A stretch of DNA of 64,000 bases from Yamagishiella unicocca (taxonomy: Eukaryota > Chlorophyta > Chlorophyceae > Chlamydomonadales > Volvocaceae), in assembly GCA_003116995.1 (NCBI GenBank), contig BDSL01000160.1, positions 1 through 64,000 of the forward strand. Direction: 5' to 3'. Positions 48,501-59,067 of this stretch are shown piece after piece. Within the stretch, counting starts at the first letter, position 1. Each line of letters begins with the position of its first letter. A program made the position numbers and the translations under genes. The notes beneath the pieces were generated by a model that searched no databases, had not been told where the DNA came from, and was given only the letters and a program-made list of their open reading frames with translations.

Positions 48501-50551
48501 CCAGGACAGGAGCTCGCTGGTCTAAATGTTTATAACGTCTAGCATACGGGACCGCTGGATAGGGCTTTCGTTTGTTGCGGCACCGGAATCCCGCACGGGA
48601 TATGCTGTTACAACCGCCCCGCTCGTTTCGTCGCTGGAGGTGCTTGTTCGACACACAGTCAACAGGCACCTGGTCATTGGCACCCGGAATTAGCATTTGC
48701 GTTCTCGGGTACGACATTGTTTCGACGCGCGGGCACTGGCAACGGCACCTCTTGTCAGGGCCTTCGGACCTTACGTCTGTAACAAACCCAAACTCAAAAC
48801 GGACGGAGGTGGTTCCAAGTCCCTCACCTCCCGCTCTATCTTCGCCAGCATGGCGTAGGCGTCCAGGACGTCCTCCATGTCTCCCTCCGTAGCCTGCACG
48901 ACATCCAGTCGGTTGGGGGTTAGCGGAGGGGCGAAGTTAGCGGCGGCCGCAAGGGCGCCTCGGACGTGAGGACGGAGGGCGTGCGGCAACAACGGACAGG
49001 GGACGTGAGGACGGAGGGCGGACGTGAGGACGGACGGCAACAACGAGCAGCGGCGACAGACGACTCGCCCGACCCAAATGCCGTCCCTTCCTACGACGCC
49101 GAACGCCCTTCTTCGTGCGCCAGCGAGAGGGAGGGGCGCACCTGCAGCGCAAACAGCTTCTCTCGCGCGCCCAGCATCGAGTCCTCCAGCGCTGCCAGCT
49201 TGTTGGCGTAGAACATGACCAGCCCCACCGCCTCGCGCCGCTTGAACTCGCGGAACAGCGCCAGCAGGCGGGCGGCCTGTCGCACAGCCGCGCCGCAACA
49301 ACGCGGCAGGCAGACAGACAGGCAGGCGCCAAAGGTGCGGCACCAAGCGACTCGTCAAGGCCAATGGTTTGTGTTGCGTGGGCCCGCCGCCCTGCCACCA
49401 AGTCAGCAGGAACTGTTTAGACCCGCCCACTGACCCGCCCACTGACCCGCCCACTGACCCGCCCACTGCCCTGCCACGTACTTGGGGACCGGCAGACCCC
49501 GCCCACCCACCTCAACCGAGGTCAGGGACCGGTAGACTACAAACCCGCACCCGCACCCGCCCCGCGCTCCTCATTTCCTTTCCCTCCCTGCCGAGATGCC
49601 TCCATGGGGCCCTCCTCGCCCCCCGCACGTACCAGCAGGTCCTCCTGCGCCATGGCGGGGTGCACCAGGAACTCCAGCCGCCCCAGCTCGATGTCCAGCC
49701 GGTACAGCCGCGACTCGCCCCGCTTCGTGGCCGCCACAACCGGCCGGCGCACGTAGGTGCGAGTCATCTCCTTGTCCTGGTCGTAGCGCCGGGGGGGCCG
49801 CTCGTGGCCAGGGCGCTGGCGGGGGCGCGGCCGGGGTAGGGGGCAAGCGTCAGGGCGCGCGACGGGGTAGAGGGCAAGCGTCAGGGCGCGCAACGGGGAG
49901 GGGTACGAAACGGCAGGTGTGGGGGCTAGCTAGCTCGCGGGGAACAAGAGGTGGACGAGTGCGAAGTGGACGCCATGGGGTTGGGCTGTGCGCAAGTGGA
50001 TGCCCCGGGGTTGGACTGTGCGCAAGAAGGTGGCCAGTGCGGTGGCTGAGGGGGGGCTGCCGATTAGGGGCAGGCAGGGGCAGCAGGAGGGAGGGACGGA
50101 CTGGAGGCGGTTGGAACGCGGTGTAGACACAAAATAACACCGGGAGGGGGTCGTGAAGCCGGGCAACGGCCCCGCAACGGGCCCCCTTGCCGTGCCGCGT
50201 ACCTTGAGGGGGTCTGGCACGTACACCATGAGGTCATTTTCGTCCAGCCATTGGACGGCGAACATGGGGTCCAGGATCGTGGCATGCCCCGGGTCGATGA
50301 CCCCGCCGGCCGGCTGCTCCCCGGGCTGTTGTTGCTGCTGCTGCAGCGGCGGCCCCGCATCGCCCTCGCCTCCGGGCGGCTGCAGAACCGCCTCCTGAGC
50401 CTGACCCGGCTGCGGCGTGGGCTGAGCGGGCGGCGGCAGCTTGAGCAGCTGGGGTCCCTGCTCCGGGGCCATGCCCTCGCCCTGTTGCCCCTCGGGCTCC
50501 TCCTCCGTCACGGTGGGCAATTCACCAACTGTGAGCTGCTGTTGCTGCTGC

Positions 50552-50583
<32 letters not shown>

Positions 50584-52305
50584 TTGCTGCTGCCGCCGCT
50601 GCGCCATGATGGCCAGCTGCTGCTCGGCGGCCTCCGCGCTGCCTCCAGCCATCTCGGTCAGAAGCTTCCTGACAGCCGCACGTGGGCAGCAAGCAGCCGG
50701 GGGGTGTTCGGGGACGACACTCGTTTGGAAAAGGCGGTTTTGCTCATGCTGCCTGAGCGTGCGGCCGGCTGCTTGGGAAGAGCACGTGCCAACTCGCTCA
50801 GGGTGGACGCTGTTCGGTGCAGGCCCATGACTCAGCGCCGTGCTCAGCAGGGGAGCACGCCTCGCAAGCCAAGCCGAGACGGGATCCGTTCCGCATGGAT
50901 CAACAACCCGGCCTACATCCCAGCGCCGTACTGTAACCAGCTCGTGCTTTCCATCCGCACAACACAATCGAACCCCTACGAGAACCCCAACCTACGACGC
51001 CAAATGTACACACTTACTGGTCAAGCGTGATCGCCTTCGTGATGCGCTGTTCGATCTTATTGAGCGAGCTGTTCGAAAGTATGCACTGCCGCTCGCGGTA
51101 CAGACCCATCTCCTCGCGCCGCAGCCTCCCCTCGCGCTCCGCCGTGAGGCGCTTCGGCAGCGGCAGCGGCTGCTTGCTCAGCCGCCCAACGTCGAAGGTG
51201 AGCAAGATGCTGGCGGTCACGGCGGGCGGGAGCTCCTTGCGCTGTGGATGGGTGCGTGCGGGCGCCGCGGCTCAGGCATGCATCCATGGGTGCTGCGGCC
51301 CAACCCGCAAGTGGACGCAATCCGCCAAGTGGACGCAGTGGGTGCGTGGATTTACGTTGCAACCATTTACCCATTCGCGACGCGTTGTTCTAAACGGTTT
51401 TTCTAGGATCCACGGGTCTTCCTCGCAACCCCCAGCAGCCAATCAGGACGTTACATCAAGGAGGCTGTGTGTGCGGCATGGAGCCAACACCGCACCAACC
51501 AAGCCCCGCGCTCCGCGCGCATATCCGCGCCGCACCTTGTAGCAGTTATCGTAAGACACCATGGCTACTTGCATCGGGTCCTTGTCCTCGTTGTTTTGCA
51601 TCAGCCCGGGCTGCCCCGGTTTGTTTGCTTCGCCATCGGGCCCTGCTCCTCCCTGCGACCCCGCCTGCGAGCCGCCCTGCCCCTGCTGTGCGGCTGCCTC
51701 TGGGTCGTTAGGGTCCGCAGGGCCGCCTGCGGCGGGCTGCTGCTGGGCTGGAGCCGGCTGTGATTGGGCTGGACCTGCGCTCGTACCACGAGCATTGAGG
51801 ACAAGTTGTTTGTGCACCCTTGCAGCACAAACATGTACCTATTGCGAGACAAGGTCTTTCAAGCATGGCACGTGCGCAACGTTTGCAGGCAGGGTCAGTG
51901 CTAAGGGGAGGCCGTGGATGGAGCTGCCGTGAGGGGCGTACGTGAGGCAGTTGACTTCAAACAACCAAATGTCCAGGAGCAACCATATGGGAAACCCCCA
52001 CCTCTCCGGAAAAAGTCCAGCAGGCTTTTTCGAACAGGCGCGTCCCTAGGCGGGGTGCCAGCAGTACTAGGTGGTTGAATCGGCAATGGCCGGTTGTCTT
52101 CAAGCCTAGTCCCTGCTCCCGGTGGTGTTTGCGATTGCGCCTGAGGCTGTGCCTGTTGATTTGGAAAAGATTGCTGCTGGGACTGCGCGAATTGCTGGCC
52201 AGGCTGGATTTGGGCCGGCTGTGGCAGCCCCCCGGCTGTCGGGAAGGAGCCACCCGGCGGAGGCTGCATTCCCGGAAATGGTACACCCGATGGGTATGTG
52301 GACAT
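36550..52305 (-). CDS. CC2D2A: CC2D2A / MKS6, ciliary transition-zone C2-domain protein
   Basis: 34 exons: 52305-52002, 51774-51536, 51241-51018, 50668-50203, 49815-49633, 49276-49142, 48893-48828, 48403-48227, 47965-47654, 47477-47325, 47224-47052, 46594-46496, 46233-46152, 45834-45695, 45181-44869, 44654-44493, 44028-43938, 43678-43508, 43244-43018, 42554-42258, 42044-41949, 41741-41656, 41313-41217, 40805-40749, 40452-40273, 39965-39801, 39465-39322, 39091-38894, 38533-38384, 38150-38063, 37825-37746, 37448-37323, 37115-36995, 36665-36550; 1905 aa. Family blocks in order: KLFVNGHYVDSS (about 812), VIDPNDPRNAPLLELL (about 1037), a C2 domain from KLMVTVQRAANLP (about 1245), NDIWTSNAEFLHLSGGDFEEH (the inactive transglutaminase-like region, about 1580), NIWANTQ, and the terminal FSTAVYVEP with WIYVAAIRN. 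CC2D2A is an MKS-module scaffold at the ciliary gate. The N-terminal third is Gln/Pro-rich with a poly-Gln tract. The start ATG is the least certain point. Intron 33 has a GC donor. Confidence 0.93.
41115..41206 (+). repeat. Dispersed intronic element, family A, short copy
   Basis: Shares the cccagttctccagcatgcat to tccacgggtcttcctcgaaa half of the long copies. In CC2D2A intron 23, antisense to that gene. Confidence 0.82.
44392..44446 (+). repeat. Dispersed intronic element, family C
   Basis: Matches 28717-28769 over about 50 bp with few differences. In CC2D2A intron 16, antisense to the gene. Confidence 0.82.
45316..45403 (-). repeat. Dispersed intronic element, family A, inverted copy
   Basis: Reverse complement of the family A 3' half (acccgtggatgtccgaaaaa, then gagatgcatgctggagaact). 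In CC2D2A intron 14, sense to that gene. Confidence 0.82.
45868..45920 (-). repeat. Dispersed intronic element, family C, inverted copy
   Basis: Key word aatccgcgaatccacggcc; in CC2D2A intron 13. Confidence 0.8.
46923..47048. repeat. 42-bp tandem repeat at the donor side of CC2D2A intron 11
   Basis: Three copies (46923, 46965, 47007) with key word aggcgacgggttcgcaccac. On the gene's strand the array begins within a few bases of the exon 11 end at 47052. Confidence 0.93.
50523..50595 (-). repeat. CAG/CAA tract encoding poly-Gln in CC2D2A
   Basis: A run of about 20 Gln codons with mixed CAG and CAA in exon 4. The mixed codons would limit slippage and suggest the tract is read as protein. Confidence 0.9.
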
Positions 52306-52881
52306 CTGTATTCCTTGGTTTCCCTCTATGGGCGTGGCCGCTGTGGTACGTAGTCGTCGTTCGTCTACATGGTCATAGTTAGGAAGGTTGACTCGCGTCC
52401 ATAGTCCTTGTAATCCCGTCAAGTTATAACAATATAAAGGTCTAGATGGTCATGTGTGAAGCGCCGTGTGCTCGGTTATCGCCTTGACATCGGTCAGCTC
52501 CGCTTCGTACCTTTCATGGATCGAGTGCATGGGTGTGGCCTGACCTCATGCTCATCGAGTGAAACTAACGCATATGGGTAGTAACATATTTTACAATATA
52601 CATGGTAGTGCTGCACAACTTACTGCGTGTCTACCCCGATCTCCCAGTGCATCCTTTCGCGACTGCTCTGTCTGTCCATCTTCAGTCGCTTTTGGTGTTC
52701 CGGCTTGATCTGTGCGCGACGCTATGACGAGCCACATAAGCACTAAGCTTCTGGTGTGTTCCGGACTGTCGTTGATGATGGTTTGCCGCCACCATCATAG
52801 CACCGCCCCTGAACATAGAGCGACAGCAGCAGTGGCATAATGAACATGTGATCTGAACCGCAGGCACCGCTGGCATCCAAT
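52306..52881. promoter_or_regulatory. Shared upstream region of CC2D2A and TIM44
   Basis: 576 bp between divergent start codons. No clear core promoter element seen. If the CC2D2A start lies in an additional upstream exon, this region would be shorter. Confidence 0.45.
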
Positions 52882-55800
52882 ATGTACGCGCAGCGGGCGC
52901 TGGCAGCGTTGGTGCAGCCGCTGGCATCGTTGAGCGCGGTGCAAGTGAGGTGCGCCACGGGTTTGCGTCGTTGCTGTGGTGCTACCGACGTAAATTCTAC
53001 AGCGTCGTCTCCTGTCGTGGTTATTCTGGGTTGAACCCTCGTCATGCGTGCGGCGCCGCAGGGCTTTGTCAACGTCACGATGTGGGCTAAGCGAGCCGCA
53101 GAAATCTGAGGTAAATTAGCGTGAACCCCCTTAGAAAACCTCGGCTGGCGCGTGCAGTAGTTCAGCGGACGGCGACGTGGCGCATGACACGACGGCTCCC
53201 TATATGTACGCGTGTTGCAGAGCACTCAGGCAAGCACGTCGGGCAGCAGCCAGCAACAAGAGCAACAGCAGCAGCAGTCAGCTTCCGCTAACGAGCAGGC
53301 GCAGAACTTCTACAATACTTTCAAGGCAGGCTACGAGCATGTCAAGTCAAAAGCAGCCGGGGCAGCAGGAGGCGGCAGCGAACAGGAACCCGCGGCGAAG
53401 CGCATACTGCAGACGTTAGCTCAGGACCTCCGAGAGGTGCTACTACCAGCGCAGGACATCACCTCCGCGACACGGGCTTACACGGGCCCGGTCGCTTCTA
53501 CCACATACGATGGGCCCACAGCGCTGGTGCTCCAAAAGCAGCAAGCGACAGGGTGGCAGAAGGTGTGGGACACTATGCAGGAGAAGGTGCGTACGTCAGT
53601 TGGCGGTTGGGGGATTCACCCGAAACCGTGTAACGGGTCCGTGGGCAGCACCACGGTGCCGAGGGATGGTATCGACTGTAGAGGCGGCTGCATGGGGGCC
53701 AGCCGCGGTGGGTGATGTGGGTCAGCCGGGTCACCTGCCGCCCGCGTACGATAGAAGGCATCGTGTACGGCGCAGAGTGGGTTTGCCGGCATGTGGGTCG
53801 CCCACGTGACCCCCCGGGCCCACTGGGTTCTACCCGGCGACGGAAGTGGACGTGCACCGCAGCGAAAGGGCTTCTGCATGTCGAGTTTTGCAAACCCTGC
53901 ACTCCTTTAGGCATCTTAGTTTCTCAGACAGCGTTAGCGGGCTGCTCAAGGAGCAGCTTCGCTGCGCGCACGAGCGCCTGGTTTTCGCGACAGCCGGCAG
54001 CAGCGGTGCAAAGCCTACCCGCGCAACCGCCGGAAAAGCGATAGAGGGACCACAGACCAGGGGGGGGAGGAGCCACAGCCGCATTCACAGGAGATGCTTT
54101 AGGGACAGGTTGATCCAGTGCGGCTTGAGGCGTTCCGTTGGCTAGAGGCGCTCCGACGGGGGCTTTCATGGTCGACGCCGTCCGCGGCCGGCGGAGGGAT
54201 GGGGTTCAGCACCTGGCGTCATGACGTGTCTCCGTGCGGGCATCGAAACGTGCCGCGGGAACTAATGGGAACGAGCACCTACGTCGCACGGAATGGAATT
54301 GATGCATCATGCCGTGTCACTGCCCTAACCCATGCCACCGCCCTAACCCGTGTCACTGCCTTATCTGCCGTGTCACTGCCTTACCTGCCGTGTCACTGCC
54401 CCCCCTTGCTATGTGCGCTGTGTTGCAGCTGAGCGGGGTGCCGCTGGTGAACAAGTTGCTGAACATCAAGGTGAGTCAGGCCTCTGCACCGGGGTTGGCG
54501 AACAACGGGGTTGGGCGGACGAGCAGTCCTGGGGGAAAGGCGGGACGGGCCAGCCGGCTGGCTGGACGCGCCGTGTGGGCTTCCAGCAGCCCCTTCACGC
54601 CCTCGTTCTGTTGCCGGTCCGGGCCGCCGCTGTGCAGGTGACCGACACCACAGCCTTCAAGAAGGGCCAGGAGCTGGTTGAGGACCTGAAGGACAAGTAC
54701 GAGACCAGTGACCACCCGGTGGTGCATAAAGTGGAGGCGAGTCGGAGGAGGGGAGGGAAGGGGGGGACGGAAGGGGGGAGGGAAGGGGGTATAAGATAAA
54801 TGCCCGAATCCACGGCCGACAAACAAGGGCGATGACGAGGGAAGGGGGGTTCAAGGGAGAGAGGGGAGCGCCTTCCCGACCGGCCATGATGCGCTCTCCC
54901 AGGAAAGTTAAGATTTGCGACAGCTGTGTGAACTTGCATGGCCCGCGACCAACACATTCGGGATCGAGTTCACGGAATCGATCATTCGGTAGCTCGAACC
55001 GCCCATACCACACATACCCGTCCTTGCTGCTGCTGCAAACCCATGCAGTGACGTCAACCCCAACAAGCCCCTGCCTACTACACCGCATCCCACACCGCAT
55101 CCCACACCGCATCCCACACCGCATCCGACACCGTATCCCACACCGGCCACAGGACCTCAAGGCGCGGATGTTCACGGGGAGCGAAGCCTCACGCGCGATG
55201 TGGGAGATCCGCTCCCGCGACCCCTCCTTCGACATGAACCGCTTCGTGCAGTCCGTCAAGCTGGACGCGCCCTCCGTGGTGAGTCAGCCGGCACGAGAGC
55301 CCCGGCTCGTGCCACAGGGTGCGAGCCGGGACGGGGGCCCAGGGGTGGCGGGGCGGGGGTGCGGGGGTGCGAGGTTGCGGCTGTGCTTGGCCACGTGGGA
55401 GACCCGACGGCGGCTCGACGACGCACATCACAGGTCCGTGGCGTTTAACGTTCCATAGGGCCCGGCTGCGCGCTGGCCGCCCACAACTCCACCCTCTTAC
55501 CTGCACCGCAACCGCAAGCCGTAAAACGCAAACCGAAAACCGCAAACCGTAAAACGCAACCGCACCCAAAACCCTAAAACCCTAACCTCGATCCCCAGGT
55601 CCGCGCCTTCCTGAAGCACGACCTGGATGCCCTGGCGCACCACTGCGGGCCGGAGCTGCTGGAGCGCTTCGCGGGTATCTTCAAGCACTTTGACGAGCAG
55701 GTGAGGCATGCTTGACGAGCAGCTGGGGCATGCTTGACGAGCAGCTGGGGCATGCTTGACGAGCAGCTGGGGCATGCGTGACGAGCAGCTGGGGCATGCG

Positions 55801-56697
55801 TGACGAGCAGCTGGGGCATGCTTGACGAGCAGCTGGGGCGGCGTGAAAACCGTTGACACGGAAAAGACAGGATAGTGGGCGCAGCAGCAGGTGGGTCAGG
55901 GGGAGCGCAGTGCGGCTCAGAGGCGGTCGTGGAGGTGTCGTGATGGCGACATGTAGCACGTGTTGCCGCAGACGAGCGCCGGTGTTGATGTGATGCCAGA
56001 TACCAGTATGCTCGGTATGTTTGCAACGCCTTAGCGCCGTCCTCCACACCGCATTTGGCGCTGCGCAGGGCGTCTTTGAAGATCCCTCCATTCTCTTCAT
56101 CGGGGACGCGGAGATTGTCGAGGTGAGTAATGCTGTAGTGCGGAAAGCGGGGGCCTACGGGTGTCGCGTGGCTGGTGATCGGGGAACACGGCACTCTAGC
56201 GGACCAGCTTGCAGTACGCCACGGCCACATACGGCTACACAGGACACAGCCGCAACGGCAGGCAACTCCCCTACAGGCTCCCTCCCTCCGCCAACGTTTC
56301 CGAACAGGTTCTCCTATTCAGTGCTGACTCACGGGTTTCCTCTCACACGCTCCCTGTGCCTATTACTTCGGTTCCAGCTCACGCGTCCTGCCTCCATTCC
56401 CCCATGTGTCCCTCCCCGAGCTCCTGACCTCCCTCCTGCCTCTCCTCTCTCCCGCAGGTCCGGATGATGGACGACGACCCCTTCGTTATCGCGCAGTTCC
56501 ACTGCCAGCAGCTCAAGTGCACGCGCGACAAGTTCGGAAACGTGATCGACGGATCCGCCAACCAGATCCAGCGCGTCTACTACTTCTGGGGCCTGCAGAT
56601 GGAGCGGTCGCCGGTGGTGACTGCGGAGGGCAAGGTCCTGCCGCCGCGGTGGGTCATCAGGGACATGATGTGGCAGTCCATGCTGGCGCTGGTGTAA
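52882..56697 (+). CDS. TIM44: TIM44, matrix-side subunit of the TIM23 protein import motor
   Basis: Eight exons: 52882-52944, 53221-53586, 54429-54470, 54638-54736, 55153-55278, 55599-55700, 56069-56122, 56458-56697; 363 aa plus TAA. Exon 1 is a short, Arg/Leu/Ala transit peptide (MYAQRALAALVQPLA). Exon 2 is Ser/Gln-rich, then FYNTFKAGYEHVKSK. The C-terminal core (from about residue 190) carries the family signature: FLKHDLDALAHHCGPELLERF, FEDPSILFIGDAEIVE, DDDPFVIAQFHCQQLKCTRD, and the ending PPRWVIRDMMWQSMLALV. TIM44 tethers mtHsp70 to the inner-membrane translocon. It is shorter than most fungal and animal TIM44. The exon 4 donor is read as GC (GAG|gcgagt), because this keeps HKVEDLK aligned with the plant HKIQD-type sequence; a GT donor six bases earlier is also in frame. 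A family C repeat lies in intron 4. Confidence 0.93.
54788..54840 (-). repeat. Dispersed intronic element, family C, inverted copy
   Basis: Key word cgaatccacggccgacaaac; in TIM44 intron 4. Confidence 0.8.
55691..55844 (+). repeat. 22-bp minisatellite seeded at the TIM44 exon 6 donor
   Basis: Seven copies at 55691, 55713, 55735, 55757, 55779, 55801 and 55823. The first copy is the end of exon 6 itself (tgacgagcag, then the gtgagg donor). In later copies the gt has become ct, so only the first can act as donor. Confidence 0.96.
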
Positions 56698-56751
56698 GGG
56701 GCGGATGTGGCAGTCCATGCTGCCTGCTGGTGTAAGGGGCGGATGTGGCAG
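56667..56751 (+). repeat. 37/38-bp tandem duplication of the TIM44 coding end
   Basis: Copies start at 56667, 56704 and 56742 (partial). The second repeats the last codons, the stop and the overlapping TGTAA (56731-56735), with the Leu-Ala part changed. Confidence 0.93.
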
Positions 56752-59067
56752 CGGAGCAGGCGGGACTCCTGGCTGGCTGATCCTGGAGGGCGAGGCGGTG
56801 AAGCCCGAAGGGGAGGATGCTGGCGGGGGCAGGACCAAGGCGCGTAGCAGAGGCGGGTCGGGGAGGGGCGCCATTGCCCCGGGAGGAAGCTGGCGCAGCT
56901 TGGGCGGGAAACCCTGTGTGGATTCCATACTTGCCGTGACGGAGGCGGCTGAAGGGGTGTGTTTATTTACCTCTTTAAGCAGCGAATGCGCCAGGGGTGT
57001 GTGTGTGTGTGTGTATCGGGCAGGGGCCATCGTGCTTACGCTGGCGAATGGTAATTTACCGCTGAGCAGCGAAACGCGGCGTGTTTTTGTATTCGCAAAC
57101 AAACGCGCCCAAGGGAAGCCGGATACGTCCTGTGTTGAGGAGAGGATAAGCTGGGGGGGGCGTTGGAAGTGTATTTGCCACAGGGGGGTTGGAGCTGCGT
57201 CCGCCGGCATGCGGGCCGAGGCCGTTGGTGGCGTGCGGGGGGTGCGGACACGAAGCTACCTGAGACGTGACTCGGCGCTGTAGGGGGGCCGGTGCGAGCT
57301 GGTGTGATGACGGGAGAGTTCGGTTGCTCTCAGGCTGAACGAGGCGGGGCGGTAGGGACGGCAGTGACGGGGCTTGAGCGCAACAAGTGCTGGGAGGCGA
57401 GTGCTGACCGAACTGCTGCAGTGATGGAGGGAGGTGCGGAGCGTTAGTGGTTGTCGGGGGGATGACCCATGCCGCCAAACGCCAATGCCCGAGACACATG
57501 ACACATAGTAGTTGAGCGACACGTCCGGCTGTGAGTTCAGTGCCGCGTAGCCACGTGGTCTCGCAGTTTTATAGCATTCGATGGAATGTTAATCGTTACC
57601 TGTCAAGGGCCTCAAGTCACGTTCCTGCGTGCTGCAGTCTCGCAGGCTTTCGCAGCTTCGTAGGCTGATGCTCAAAACGCCATCGGCGCCGTTCAGCTGC
57701 AATTGAGAAGGAAGTCCAGTTTACCTACACGACAGCAGTGTGGACAACGCCGCGAGTCACCGCAATGTATAGCAGCCGGAGTGCGCCGTGCATAACCACC
57801 TAGAGCGTGAGGACGCAACCAGGCGGGGGCGGGAACGAATCCCCGACACCCATAAGGCTCACTGCTGTCATGCCCCACAGCAGTCTTCGGCTGTCACGGA
57901 CACTACTATTCCCGGCCGTGCTGTTCGTGCCTTCCTGGCTGATCGTATTGGCCGACTCCAGGCCTGACTGGACGTGCGCTGTCGTTAGCGCTCAGGCTAC
58001 AACTGACCAGGTCGTAGGCACGTTAGCAGGTGAACGCCGCAAGTCACTACCTCTTCCGGGTTCTGACCCGGCTATCCTGACTCCCGACCGAAGCGCGGCC
58101 CGCAGCTGCAGTGTTACTTGCGGGGCAACAGATGCTCGCCACTGTCGTTACATGTCTGTAACTGGGCACCTCGTGCGAGAGGGTACATTGAGCCCGGCCG
58201 GGAATACCAGGAGCGGCATCTCGCCGTGCTAAGGCGGCGGAGGCTACGTGGGCCCGATGTGCGCATCCTACCCCTTCGGCTCCTTTGGCGTACGCGCGCG
58301 CAGCATGCAGCCTGCAGCGCCAGCTCATGTCTCATTGTAGCAGACGTGGATGCGCTTGGCATACATGTTCGCAATCATGCCTGCCTGCCTAATGGCTCCA
58401 GCACTCAGCAATACAAGACCTGTGGAGACGATCCACCTCTCACACCTGTAACAGTTACTACTACCTGTCAGCACGACCAAACCAACCAACCAAGATGGAC
58501 ACAAGCGCCCGGACCTTTCTCGACAAGATCCTCTATATCCGCGAGAAGCTTATTTTGTATTCGAAGCGTCTTGCGCGGGTCGTTCAAGGGTCTTAGCTGG
58601 GGCACTATGGCCGCCATACACATTGAAATTGAGTAAGCAAATCCTCGTCTAGCGCAATATTTGTCTAGCCCAGTAGTGTCATCCTTAGCGTGGGAACCCC
58701 CGCTAAGACATCGTGCTTCAATGCGGCTCCAAGCCAAGTCACGTAAAGCACCCATCTCCCTCCCTCCCTGCCCCACGTCAGCAACAAGTGGCAGCAGCCT
58801 ACTTGCCTCGCACAGCCCACGCGCCCGAACACTCCCGCTCACCCCTAACCGCCCTCATTCGTTGGCAGAGATGATCTACCTGGTGGCAGAGCAACAATCC
58901 ATGTGTGGCCGTGTGGCCCTAACGGCCAACGACAACGGTCAACGACCTCTTACCGCTCATGCACGTTCACACGGCCCGCCATGTTCCCAGGCAGTTACTC
59001 CTAGCCCAGCGGCCGCACCCAAAACTCGTATGCTGCTAGCTTCATTGCGTTTCGCGCCTTCCCCCCC
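56752..59067. other. Intergenic DNA between TIM44 and the Lys-rich gene
   Basis: No firm gene. A GT microsatellite is at 56997-57014. Two open frames are noted: 57871-58232 and 58495-58596. A (CA/TG)-flanked stretch ending gtaatttaccgctgagcagc resembles one at 38635-38660. Confidence 0.55.
57871..58232 (+). CDS. Possible small secreted protein (uncertain)
   Basis: A frame of about 120 codons starting MPHSSLRLSRTLLFPAVLF, which looks like a signal peptide, followed by a Ser/Thr/Ala-rich part with six later cysteines. No family recognised. An in-frame alternative splice from about 57,996 into another frame at about 58,107 is possible, so the 3' end is open. It may be chance. Confidence 0.25.

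Noticed and set aside
49930..50967. The full minus-strand frame of 345 codons as one exon
   Set aside because: Only 50668-50203 fits the splice phases of CC2D2A; the flanks read as intron.
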